Assembly: GCF_011751765.2 (NCBI RefSeq) | Contig: NZ_CP061169.1 | Span: 310,001 to 374,000 of the forward strand | Direction: 5' to 3' | Length of the DNA stretch: 64,000 nt | DNA from: Paramicrobacterium chengjingii | GTDB lineage: Bacteria; Actinomycetota; Actinomycetes; Actinomycetales; Microbacteriaceae | Part shown: positions 25,833 through 33,877 of the stretch, piece by piece | How the letters are laid out: every line of letters begins with the position of its first letter | Position numbering within the stretch: the stretch's first letter is position 1 | The notes under the pieces: generated by a model | What the model was told of the DNA's origin: nothing | The model's input: the letters and a program-made list of their open reading frames with translations, nothing else | Database searches by the model: none | Program-made: the position numbers and the translations under genes

Positions 25833-27206
25833 ATGACCATTGCAGAACCGGTGTACACGGCAGGTGGGCCGGCCCTTCCGCAGGAGCGACGTCTCGTCAC
25901 CAGCATCCCCGGGCCCCGATCGGCTGAACTTGCCGCGCGAAAGCGTAACGCTGTCGCGGCCGGTGTCGGCACGACGATGCCCGTTTACGCGACTGCGGCA
26001 GGCGGGGGAGTCGTTGTCGACGTTGACGGCAACTCGCTCATCGACCTCGGATCAGGCATTGCCGTCACGGGAGTGGGCAACGCGCACCCTGGCGTTGTAA
26101 AGGCCATCGCCGAGCAGGCAGAACGCGCGACGCACACGTGCTTCATGGTGACCCCATATGAGGGTTACGTTGCAGTGGCCGAGGCGCTCAACCGGCTCAC
26201 CCCAGGCGAGCACGCCAAGCGCAGCGCACTGTTCAACTCGGGCGCAGAGGCCGTGGAGAACGCCGTCAAGATTGCCCGCGCCCACACCGGAAGGCAAGCC
26301 GTCGTCGCATTTGACCACGCTTATCACGGGCGTACGAATCTCACGATGGCTCTGACGGCGAAGTCGATGCCGTACAAGAAGGGCTTCGGGCCGTTCGCAC
26401 CAGAGGTGTACCGCGCACCCGTCTCATACCCGTTTCGAGACGGAGGAATGAGCGGGCCGGATGCTGCTCGCGCAGCGATCAGCCGAATTGAAACGCAGGT
26501 CGGCGCCGACCAGCTTGCCGCGATCATCATCGAGCCGATTCTCGGCGAAGGCGGGTTCATTGTTCCCGCCGAAGGCTTTCTGACGACTCTCGCCCGTTGG
26601 GCACGAGAGAACGGCGTGGTGTTCATCGCTGACGAAGTGCAGACCGGCTTTGCCCGCACCGGCCGAATGTTCGCGAGCGAGCATGAGGCAATCGTGCCCG
26701 ACCTCGTGACGACAGCGAAGGGAATCGCAGGCGGAATGCCACTCTCGGCCGTTACCGGACGTGCAGAGATGATGGATGCTGTGCACGGAGGTGGCCTCGG
26801 CGGAACGTACGGCGGCAACCCCGTTGCGTGCGCGGCAGCATTGGCGGCCATCGACGCGTTCGAAAACGACGGACTGTGCGAGGCCGCCGAACGCATCGGC
26901 GAAGTCATCACGCGCCGTTTTGGCGAAATCGCCGGGTCAGATCCCAGAGTCGGCGATGTGCGCGGCCGGGGCGCCATGATCGCCGTCGAATTCGTCAAAC
27001 CGTCAACAGGCGAACCGGATGCCGCGTTAGCGGCCCGTGTTGCGGCATCCGCCCATACCCAGGGTGTGATCGTGCTGACCTGCGGAACGTTTGGAAACGT
27101 GATCCGTTTTCTGCCTCCGCTGACCATCCCCCTCGAGCTGCTCGTTGAGGGCATCGACATCGTGGCAACGGCATTGCGCGATGCGGCACACGACGCGGGC
27201 ACGTGA
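25833..27206 (+). CDS. gabT: 4-aminobutyrate aminotransferase
   Basis: 457 aa class III PLP aminotransferase that converts GABA plus 2-oxoglutarate to succinate semialdehyde and glutamate. Signatures: LIDLGSGIAVTGVGNAHP, FFNSGAEAVENAVK-type LFNSGAEAVENAVKIAR, FDHAYHGRTN, IIEPILGEGGFIVP, FIADEVQTGFARTG and the PLP lysine in TTAKGIAGGMPLSAV. The start 25833 follows GTGGAGAATGC. First of three dehydrogenase/transaminase genes read in one direction. Confidence 0.95.
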   Translation: MTIAEPVYTAGGPALPQERRLVTSIPGPRSAELAARKRNAVAAGVGTTMPVYATAAGGGVVVDVDGNSLIDLGSGIAVTGVGNAHPGVVKAIAEQAERATHTCFMVTPYEGYVAVAEALNRLTPGEHAKRSALFNSGAEAVENAVKIARAHTGRQAVVAFDHAYHGRTNLTMALTAKSMPYKKGFGPFAPEVYRAPVSYPFRDGGMSGPDAARAAISRIETQVGADQLAAIIIEPILGEGGFIVPAEGFLTTLARWARENGVVFIADEVQTGFARTGRMFASEHEAIVPDLVTTAKGIAGGMPLSAVTGRAEMMDAVHGGGLGGTYGGNPVACAAALAAIDAFENDGLCEAAERIGEVITRRFGEIAGSDPRVGDVRGRGAMIAVEFVKPSTGEPDAALAARVAASAHTQGVIVLTCGTFGNVIRFLPPLTIPLELLVEGIDIVATALRDAAHDAGT

Positions 27207-27213
27207 ACACGGT

Positions 27214-27270
27214 TTCTGCAGGCTGACAAACACTCTGCAGGCCAACACAGACTCTGCACGCCAACACAGG
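27214..27270 (+). repeat. three tandem imperfect 19-bp repeats between gabT and gabD
   Basis: Units at 27214-27232, 27233-27251 and 27252-27270 share the pattern (C/T)TCTGCAGGCCAACACAG with one to a few changes; unit 2 and unit 3 differ at two positions. They fill most of the 100-bp gap ahead of the gabD ribosome site. They could be regulator sites or a short tandem expansion. Confidence 0.65.
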
Positions 27271-27306
27271 CTGGCGCGCGACAATTGCATCAGAAGGAGA
27301 TGTCCC

Positions 27307-28758
27307 ATGATTTCAGAGAAAGATCTGCTCGCGAAGGTTCCCACTGGGCTGTTCATCGGCGGTGAATGGAAGAACTCCGACTCCACGTTTTCCGTCACAG
27401 ACCCCTCGTCCGGCGCGGCGCTTGTCGAGATCGCAAACGCGACAGTGGCCGAAGGCACTGCGGCTCTTGACGCCGCCGTCGCTGCCCAAAACGACTGGGC
27501 GGCAACGCCGGCACGCACGCGCTCGAACATTCTGCGCAACGCGTTTGACCTCATGCAGGAGCGGCGTGACGAGTTTGCGCTGTTGATGACGCTCGAGATG
27601 GGTAAGCCGCTTGCCGAGTCGAACGGCGAAGTCACCTACGGCGGCGAGTTTCTTCGCTGGTTCAGCGAAGAGGCAGTGCGCATAGCAGGCCGCTACGGCA
27701 TGAACCCCGAGGGCACGGGACGCGCGATTGTGTCGCAGCATCCGGTCGGCCCCTGCTTTCTCATCACCCCGTGGAACTTTCCGCTCGCCATGGCGACCCG
27801 CAAGATCGCGCCGGCTCTCGCCGCTGGGTGCACCGTTGTCGTCAAGCCGGCCTCGCTCACACCGCTGACAACTCTGTACTTCGCGAAGCTGCTCGAAGAC
27901 GTCGGGCTGCCGAAGGGCGTCGTGAACGTTGTCACGACGAAGCGCACGGGAGACGTGTCTGACGCGATCATCGCCGACCACAGGCTGCGCAAGCTCAGCT
28001 TCACCGGCTCGACGCCCGTGGGTCAGGATCTCATCGCCAAGTCTGCGCAGAACGTGCTGCGCACCTCAATGGAGCTTGGCGGAAATGCGCCGTTCCTCGT
28101 CTTCGACGACGCCGACCTCGACGCGGCAGTCGACGGTGCGATCGCTGCGAAGTTCCGCAACATCGGCCAGGCGTGCACGGCGGCAAACCGTTTCATTGTG
28201 CACGAGTCGATCGCCGACGAGTTTGCCAGCCGCGTGACAGAGCGTGTGAAGGCAATGCGCATCGGGCGCGGCACCGAAGACGGCATCACGATCGGCCCTC
28301 TCATCAATGACGGCGCTGTCGACAAGGCTGATCGGCTCGTTCAGGATGCCGTCGGTCACGGTGCCTCGCTGCTGCACGGCGGGTCGCGGGTTGAGGGTGA
28401 CGGAAGCTTCTACGAGCCCACGGTGATCTCCGGGGTCTCGAGCGACTCCGAGATTCTTCGGGAGGAGATCTTCGGGCCGGTTCTCGCAATTGCACCATTC
28501 TCCACAGAAGACGAGGCAGTAGCCATGGCGAACGGCGTGGAATACGGGCTCATCGCCTACGCGTTCACGCAGGATCTTGCGCGCGGGCATCGGCTGATCG
28601 AGCGTCTCGAATCGGGCATGGTCGGGCTCAATGCCGGCGTCATCTCCAACGCGGCCGCACCCTTCGGCGGAGTCAAGCAGTCGGGTCTCGGCCGCGAAGG
28701 CGGACTCGAAGGCATCCACGAGTATCTCAACACCAAGTACACGATGATGCCGGCCTGA
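27307..28758 (+). CDS. gabD: NAD(P)-dependent succinate-semialdehyde dehydrogenase
   Basis: 483 aa aldehyde dehydrogenase. Active-site Glu lies in MELGGNAPFLVFDDADLD and catalytic Cys in NIGQACTAANR; other family blocks are FLITPWNFPLAMATRK, FTGSTPVGQDL and EIFGPVLAI. It oxidises the GabT product to succinate, which feeds the TCA cycle. Start 27307 behind AGAAGGAGAT; longer in-frame starts would overlap gabT and lack ribosome sites. Confidence 0.94.
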   Translation: MISEKDLLAKVPTGLFIGGEWKNSDSTFSVTDPSSGAALVEIANATVAEGTAALDAAVAAQNDWAATPARTRSNILRNAFDLMQERRDEFALLMTLEMGKPLAESNGEVTYGGEFLRWFSEEAVRIAGRYGMNPEGTGRAIVSQHPVGPCFLITPWNFPLAMATRKIAPALAAGCTVVVKPASLTPLTTLYFAKLLEDVGLPKGVVNVVTTKRTGDVSDAIIADHRLRKLSFTGSTPVGQDLIAKSAQNVLRTSMELGGNAPFLVFDDADLDAAVDGAIAAKFRNIGQACTAANRFIVHESIADEFASRVTERVKAMRIGRGTEDGITIGPLINDGAVDKADRLVQDAVGHGASLLHGGSRVEGDGSFYEPTVISGVSSDSEILREEIFGPVLAIAPFSTEDEAVAMANGVEYGLIAYAFTQDLARGHRLIERLESGMVGLNAGVISNAAAPFGGVKQSGLGREGGLEGIHEYLNTKYTMMPA

Positions 28759-28828
28759 CGGCACGTGGGGGCGGGGTCACAAGCCCTGCCCTCACACGGC
28801 ATCCGATCATCGCAAGGGAGCGATCACC

Positions 28829-30268
28829 ATGGCAGCACCACTGCAGAACGCGGCACCACTTCACAACTTTGTCGGCGGGCGTTTCGTACCGGCAGCAGGC
28901 ACAGGAAAGATCGACGTCGTCAGCCCTGTCACCGAGAGTATCGTCGCGGTGTCGCCCATTTCGAACGCCGCAGATGTGGATGCTGCGTTCGACGCGGCGA
29001 AGACGGCAGCGACCTCGTGGGGTCGCACCACTCCCGGTGAACGACAGGCGGCATTGCTCGCTTTCGCAGACGCGCTGGAAGCTCGCGCAGACGAGATTGT
29101 TGAGGCGCAGCACCGCAACACGGGACAGCCGAAAGAGACGGTTCGTGTCGAAGAGGTGATCACCGGCTGCGATCAGATTCGCTACTTTGCCGGCGCAGCC
29201 CGCGTGCTCGAGGGGGCTGCGGCAAGCGAGTACTTCGAGGGGCACACCTCGTATGTGAGGCGTGAGCCCATCGGTGTTGTCGCTCAGGTGACGCCGTGGA
29301 ACTACCCTTTCATGATGGCCGTGTGGAAGATTGCACCCGCTATTGCGGCAGGAAACACGACGGTGCTCAAACCGAGCGATACGACGCCGGAGTCGACTCT
29401 GGTGCTCGCGGATGCGAGCAGAGGTGTTCTGCCAGATGGCGTGCTGAACGTCGTGCTGGGTGACGCCTCCACGGGTGAACTGATGGCGGAGCATCCGGTG
29501 CCCGGCCTCGTCTCGATCACGGGGTCAGTGCGGGCGGGCCGCGAGGTCGCGGCGTCCGCGTCGAAATTGCTGCATCGTTCGCACCTTGAACTGGGCGGCA
29601 AAGCGCCAGCAGTGGTGTTCGATGACGTCGATCTCGCTTCGACGGCCGACGCACTCGCCGAGTCCGGGTACTTCAACGGAGGGCAGGACTGCACGGCGGT
29701 CACGCGCGTGCTCGTGCACGATTCGGTGCATGATGCACTGGTGACGGAGTTGGTTCGCGCCGCCGAGGCGACGAAGACGGGAATGGATGCTGATGCGCTC
29801 TATGGTCCGCTCAACAATGCGAGCCACTTTGCCAAAGTGCAGGCCGTGCTCGATGACCTGCCCGCGCACGCCACCGTGGCGACGGGCGGGCGCCGCGTGG
29901 GGGAGCAGGGCTTCTTTTTCGCTCCGACCGTTGTGACGGGAGTGCAGCAGAGCGACGCGTGCGTGCAGCAGGAGACGTTTGGCCCCGTGATCACCGTGCA
30001 GTCGTTCCATGATGAGGCCGAGGCGATTGAACTTGCGAACGGAGTCGACTACGGTCTGGCTGCGAGCGTCTGGACGACCGACCATGCACGGGCGATGCGG
30101 CTCACCCGAGATCTCGATTTCGGATGCGTCTGGGTGAACACGCACATTCTGCTGACCGCGGAGATGCCGCATGGCGGCTTCAAGATGTCGGGCTACGGCA
30201 AGGACCTCTCGATGTATGGTCTCGAAGATTACACCCGAGTGAAGCACGTGATGCACGCGCTCGACTGA
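28829..30268 (+). CDS. gamma-aminobutyraldehyde dehydrogenase
   Basis: 479 aa aldehyde dehydrogenase. Catalytic Glu in LELGGKAPAVVFDDVDL, Cys in NGGQDCTAVTR, and TPWNYPFMMAVWKIAP. The C-terminal block GGFKMSGYGKDLSMYGLEDY is typical of aminobutyraldehyde dehydrogenases of putrescine breakdown. It oxidises 4-aminobutanal to GABA, the GabT substrate. AAGGGAG ribosome site at 28814-28820. A putrescine aminotransferase or oxidase and a transporter, needed to feed it, are not in the window. Confidence 0.9.
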   Translation: MAAPLQNAAPLHNFVGGRFVPAAGTGKIDVVSPVTESIVAVSPISNAADVDAAFDAAKTAATSWGRTTPGERQAALLAFADALEARADEIVEAQHRNTGQPKETVRVEEVITGCDQIRYFAGAARVLEGAAASEYFEGHTSYVRREPIGVVAQVTPWNYPFMMAVWKIAPAIAAGNTTVLKPSDTTPESTLVLADASRGVLPDGVLNVVLGDASTGELMAEHPVPGLVSITGSVRAGREVAASASKLLHRSHLELGGKAPAVVFDDVDLASTADALAESGYFNGGQDCTAVTRVLVHDSVHDALVTELVRAAEATKTGMDADALYGPLNNASHFAKVQAVLDDLPAHATVATGGRRVGEQGFFFAPTVVTGVQQSDACVQQETFGPVITVQSFHDEAEAIELANGVDYGLAASVWTTDHARAMRLTRDLDFGCVWVNTHILLTAEMPHGGFKMSGYGKDLSMYGLEDYTRVKHVMHALD

Positions 30269-30326
30269 CAGCGCAGGGCACACCGGGCGCTCCCGTCGCA
30301 TCGTTCTCGATGTGACTCGATTGTTT

Positions 30327-30878
30327 CTACGGTGCGGGCAGCACCTCAAGAAACGCCTTCATCCAGGTTCCATTGTCTGGCCATGCGCGGGCGCTCACGA
30401 GGTTGCCGTCTACAACGGCTCCGCCGTCCTCGAAGACACCGCCGGCTGTCTCGACGTCGACGGCGAGCTCGGGGTATGCAGACGTTGTTCTGCCTTTCAA
30501 TACGCCGGCGGCAGCGAGAATCAGCGGGCCGTGGCATGTGACGGCCACGGGTGCGTTCTTCTCCATGAAGTGCCGAACGATGCGTTTCGCGTCAGGGTTG
30601 TTGCGTACATATTCCGGAGCGCGCCCGCCGGGAACGACGGCGGCGACGTAGTCGTCGGGGTTGACGTCGGCGAACGCGATGTCGGCGGGCCAATGATGCC
30701 CGGGGCCTTCGGTGTACGTGTCGAATCCGTCAATGAAGTTGTGCACGACGAACTGCAGCTTCTTCTTTTCTGGTGCGGCAATGTGCACCTCGAAGCCTGC
30801 CTCCTGCAGTCGGTGGTACGGGTAGAAGACCTCAAGGGTCTCTGCAGCATCCCCGGTAAGTATCACGATTTTCGACAC
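30327..30878 (-). CDS. DJ-1/PfpI-family protein
   Basis: 183 aa, class I glutamine-amidotransferase-like fold. The nucleophile Cys with His is in VTCHGPLILAAAG, and the Glu elbow region is VVPGGRAPEYV. Starts with GTG at 30878, 5 nt after a perfect AAGGAGG; an ATG at 30896 is excluded because the ribosome site would lie inside the gene. Relatives are stress-related deglycases or peptidases, or have no proven function. It stands alone, convergent with the GABA genes. Confidence 0.88.
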   Translation of the reverse strand: MSKIVILTGDAAETLEVFYPYHRLQEAGFEVHIAAPEKKKLQFVVHNFIDGFDTYTEGPGHHWPADIAFADVNPDDYVAAVVPGGRAPEYVRNNPDAKRIVRHFMEKNAPVAVTCHGPLILAAAGVLKGRTTSAYPELAVDVETAGGVFEDGGAVVDGNLVSARAWPDNGTWMKAFLEVLPAP

Positions 30879-31108
30879 GAGTACCTCCTTGTACATGAGC
30901 GGGTGCGCTCACCTTTATCTTCGACGATCTTCTGTGGTGAGACAAGGCTCCTCTGCTGATGGCCCCTGTCGGCGGCCGAGCACATGCACATTGATAACCA
31001 GGCATGTGTGATCGCCCCACGCCCCTGCCGGGTCGACGGGTTTGGGAGCATTATCGTGTCAGCGCAACGGTGCCTCAGGTTCGAGACTGCGTGACCAGAT
31101 CGAGCGTC
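30879..31108. other. intergenic gap upstream of the DJ-1 gene
   Basis: 230 bp between the HNH gene stop and the DJ-1 start, both on the minus strand. It must hold the DJ-1 promoter, but I see no clear -10/-35 pair, repeat or ORF of coding character. Confidence 0.4.
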
Positions 31109-32620
31109 TCAGAACGGCGCGGCGACGGGGACTTCAGATCTCCGGTCACTGCCAGAGTCGCCAGGAGCTTCCGCCGCTTCGGCAAATTGCACGTTACTTG
31201 TGCGAGGGACCACGTATCGTTTGCCCAATGGTGACGTCCAGACGAGCTCGCCGTCGGCAGTGCGCTCGAGTTGCCATTTCGTGTGGTGCTTGAGCATGTG
31301 GTCTGGCTTGCACAGCGCTGCAACGTTCGTCAGTTTCGTCTCGCCACCGTATTGCCAGTCGTGTGTATGGTCCAGATCACAGGTGGTGGCGGGACGGTTG
31401 CAGCCGATGCCGCAACACATTTCGTCGCGAAGCTCCACTGCCCGCCTCAAATCTGACGGGACTGCGTAACTGTCGCGCCCTACTGAGAGCACGGCACCCG
31501 TTTCCGGATGAGTGAGCAGCCGGGTGAAGCTTGGTGCCTGAGCGGCGAGTCGTCGTGCGGTCTCTGGGCTGATGGGGCCATACCCGTCAAGGTTGCCCGG
31601 TGCATTTGTCGTACCGATGAGCGTCTCGACGGAAACCGTGACGTGCACGGTGGGTCGAATGCCGCCGAGCCGATCAGCACCGATGTCGGCCGGGCCGACG
31701 CCGGGGGCACTCTCTGGATCGACAAGGAACCCCTTCATCGTGGCGTCGATGAAGGCATCCGCCTGAATCTGAGCCTGGGTGCGTTGATCGCCAGCCGCTT
31801 TGAGCGCGCGACCCGTTGCACGCGCCGCGTGATGAATTGACTGTACGACCTCCGCACGGGCGAAGAGCGTGATCGACGCCATTCCGTCGTCCATGCACGT
31901 CACGTACACGCGCCGATCTTCGGCCGCTCGTTCTGTGCGTTCTGTGATCGTGTCGGGAAACATGTCTTCGCGAATGCGCTTCGCACGTGTGCGAAACTGC
32001 GTCGGCGTCATCGACGACGCTTTCGGCAACGCGCGCGCCTCGAACTCACGAGCATCCGGCTCTGAGAGCCCTGTGACTTGCCCCGCGATCGTCAGTGCAT
32101 GAGAGAGCATGATCTCACCGGACTCCAGGGCCTTCACGGTGTCGGGCAGGCCACCCACGAGGTCCTCCGCATCGTCAAGCATTCCCCGAGCGGCACCCGG
32201 AGTGATGCGGAGCTCGCCCGCGACTTCGTGAGCGAGACTGCGTCGCACCCACATCTCGTCATCGGCAGTCAGGTTGCCCGACGCCCGCTTGGACATCGGA
32301 ATGAAAATATCTGGATGCTGTAGTGCGCTCTGCAACATCGAATACAGACGCCGCAATCGAGATGCCTCAGCCGCGGCTATGGCCGCGGAATCAGAACGCA
32401 TACCCCGCACATCGGCAACCAGCGATGCCCTCACGGAGCTCCTGGAAGGCGCAGCCTCAGTGCCCGATTCGGGCCTGGCGCCCGGCACAGGTTCTGACCC
32501 TCGCTCGGGCGCGGGTTGCGGCGCAGCGTAACCCGAAGGCTGCGGTTGATTCGACCTGTTCTTCTCCTCCGGCGGTTCATTGCCGCCCAGGTCTGGAGGA
32601 CTATCTCGGAAATCATCCAC
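31109..32620 (-). CDS. DUF222 and HNH-endonuclease domain protein
   Basis: 503 aa. A Pro/Glu/Ser-rich N-terminus leads into a DUF222 helical region (about residues 60-330), then an HNH nuclease module: CCGIGCNRPATTCDLDHTHD with zinc-type Cys, then NVAALCKPDHMLKHH. This family is numerous in actinobacteria (the 13E12 repeat group) and its function is not established. GTG start at 32620 is the first codon after an upstream stop. A 72-codon ORF in another frame begins with ATG 32649, 7 nt after a TAGTTT box, so the messenger may start there. A 22-bp palindrome lies further upstream. Confidence 0.85.
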   Translation of the reverse strand: MDDFRDSPPDLGGNEPPEEKNRSNQPQPSGYAAPQPAPERGSEPVPGARPESGTEAAPSRSSVRASLVADVRGMRSDSAAIAAAEASRLRRLYSMLQSALQHPDIFIPMSKRASGNLTADDEMWVRRSLAHEVAGELRITPGAARGMLDDAEDLVGGLPDTVKALESGEIMLSHALTIAGQVTGLSEPDAREFEARALPKASSMTPTQFRTRAKRIREDMFPDTITERTERAAEDRRVYVTCMDDGMASITLFARAEVVQSIHHAARATGRALKAAGDQRTQAQIQADAFIDATMKGFLVDPESAPGVGPADIGADRLGGIRPTVHVTVSVETLIGTTNAPGNLDGYGPISPETARRLAAQAPSFTRLLTHPETGAVLSVGRDSYAVPSDLRRAVELRDEMCCGIGCNRPATTCDLDHTHDWQYGGETKLTNVAALCKPDHMLKHHTKWQLERTADGELVWTSPLGKRYVVPRTSNVQFAEAAEAPGDSGSDRRSEVPVAAPF

Positions 32621-32677
32621 GCATCAATGAGACCACACACGACCGACATTAATTCGAAACTAGGTTAATCTGTGGAT

Positions 32678-32699
32678 AACTAATATTCGAAGATTAGTT
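32678..32699. promoter_or_regulatory. 22-bp palindrome upstream of the DUF222/HNH gene
   Basis: AACTAAT-A-TTCGAA-G-ATTAGTT: symmetric except for one base pair, centred on TTCGAA. A second TTCGAA lies at 32653-32658 (within AATTCGAAAC). The 122-bp region 32621-32742 is clearly AT-rich compared with its surroundings. Operator or structural site. Confidence 0.55.
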
Positions 32700-32742
32700 C
32701 GAGAAGCTACGTGACGCAAAGTGCCAGTTCTGACCGCGAAAT

Positions 32743-33231
32743 CTACCGCATGTTGATGAACTGCAGATCGATGTCGAGGTCACTGCCCTTGAGGAGTGCG
32801 ATGGTCGACTGCAGGTCGTCACGACTCTTCGACTGCACGCGTAGCTCATCGCCTTGAATCTGGCTCTTCACGCTCTTTGGCGCCTCGTCGCGAATGATCT
32901 TCGAGATCTTCTTCGCCTGATCGCTCGCAATGCCATCCTTGAGCCCGACCTCGATACGGTATTCCTTGCCGCTGGGGTAGGGCTCGCCATCCTCGAGGCT
33001 CTTGAGAGAGATGCCGCGCTTGATGAACTTGGTCTGCACGACGTCGAGAATCGCCTTCACGCGCTCCTCGGTGTTCGCCTTGAGGAGGATGGATTCGCCC
33101 GACCACTCGACTGAAGGGTCTGTTCCCTTGAAGTCGTAGCGCTGCGTCACTTCCTTGCGCGCCTGGTTAACGGCGTTCTCCGCCTCCATCTTGTCGACCT
33201 TGCTGACGATGTCAAACGATGAATCTGCCAT
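32743..33231 (-). CDS. yajQ: YajQ-family nucleotide-binding protein
   Basis: 162 aa, full length for the family. The N-terminus [19 protein letters not shown] and QRYDFKGTD, then [10 protein letters not shown] and the C-terminal [15 protein letters not shown] are diagnostic. Relatives bind nucleotides and, in some bacteria, cyclic di-GMP, and affect gene expression. The start ATG 33231 is 6 nt after TAGCAT, pointing to a leaderless message. Confidence 0.93.
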   Translation of the reverse strand: MADSSFDIVSKVDKMEAENAVNQARKEVTQRYDFKGTDPSVEWSGESILLKANTEERVKAILDVVQTKFIKRGISLKSLEDGEPYPSGKEYRIEVGLKDGIASDQAKKISKIIRDEAPKSVKSQIQGDELRVQSKSRDDLQSTIALLKGSDLDIDLQFINMR

Positions 33232-33237
33232 GCCCAC

Positions 33238-33243
33238 ATGCTA
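33238..33243 (-). promoter_or_regulatory. -10 box for leaderless yajQ
   Basis: TAGCAT on the minus strand, 6 nt before the ATG at 33231. Confidence 0.45.
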
Positions 33244-33275
33244 GCCGCAGTTGGATCGAAGTACTCATTCCACGC

Positions 33276-33848
33276 TCAGGCTTCGTCGACCGCTCGCACG
33301 ATCCGCGCGGGTGAGCCCACGACGATCATGCCTGGCGGAACATCCTTTGTCACGACGGAGGCGGCGCCGACGACGGCATCCTCACCGATTGTGACCCCCG
33401 GAAGCACGGTGACGTTGGCACCGAGCCACACATTATTGCCGAGAGTGATGGGGCCCGGATGCATGTCGGCGCGGTGCAGCGGATCGATATCGTGATTGAG
33501 AGTGGCGAACACGGCATTGTGGCCGATCAAACAGTCGTCGCCGATCGTGACACCGGCCTGATCTTGAAACCGGCAGCCAGAGTTGATAAAGACGCGTTTG
33601 CCCAGTGTGATGTTCTTGCCAAAGTCGGAGGCGAACGGCGGAAACACCGTGACCGTCTCATCGACAGGGGCGCCGATCAGCTCGGCGAGCAGCTCTCGAA
33701 CGCGCGCTGGCTCGTGGTAGCCGCCGTTGAGCTTGCCTGTGATGCGCAATGCTTCTTGGCTGGTGCGGTGCATCACCTCGTGCAGGGGTGAGTCTCCCGT
33801 GATGGTGCGACCGGAGTTGAGTACCTCAAGAAGATCGTTGAGCTGCAT
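33276..33848 (-). CDS. sugar O-acetyltransferase (maltose/nodulation acetyltransferase type)
   Basis: 190 aa left-handed beta-helix acyltransferase. The N-terminal Mac-like domain (ALRITGKLN) is followed by hexapeptide repeats (GKRVFINSGCRFQDQAGVTI, IGHNAVFATLNHDID, LGNNVWLGANVTVLPGVTIG) and the catalytic His in TLNHD. It moves an acetyl group from acetyl-CoA to a sugar hydroxyl. The biological acceptor is unknown. ATG 33848 follows TAGCCT by 6 nt. Confidence 0.9.
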   Translation of the reverse strand: MQLNDLLEVLNSGRTITGDSPLHEVMHRTSQEALRITGKLNGGYHEPARVRELLAELIGAPVDETVTVFPPFASDFGKNITLGKRVFINSGCRFQDQAGVTIGDDCLIGHNAVFATLNHDIDPLHRADMHPGPITLGNNVWLGANVTVLPGVTIGEDAVVGAASVVTKDVPPGMIVVGSPARIVRAVDEA

Positions 33849-33854
33849 GCTTTG

Positions 33855-33860
33855 AGGCTA
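33855..33860 (-). promoter_or_regulatory. -10 box for leaderless acetyltransferase gene
   Basis: TAGCCT on the minus strand, 6 nt before the ATG at 33848. Confidence 0.5.
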
Positions 33861-33877
33861 CCGCCGATCGATCGGCA

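Noticed and set aside
32678..32699. LexA-like (SOS) box at the DUF222/HNH gene
   Set aside because: The TTCGAA centre resembles part of a LexA box but the required GAAC/GTTC arms and spacing are missing.
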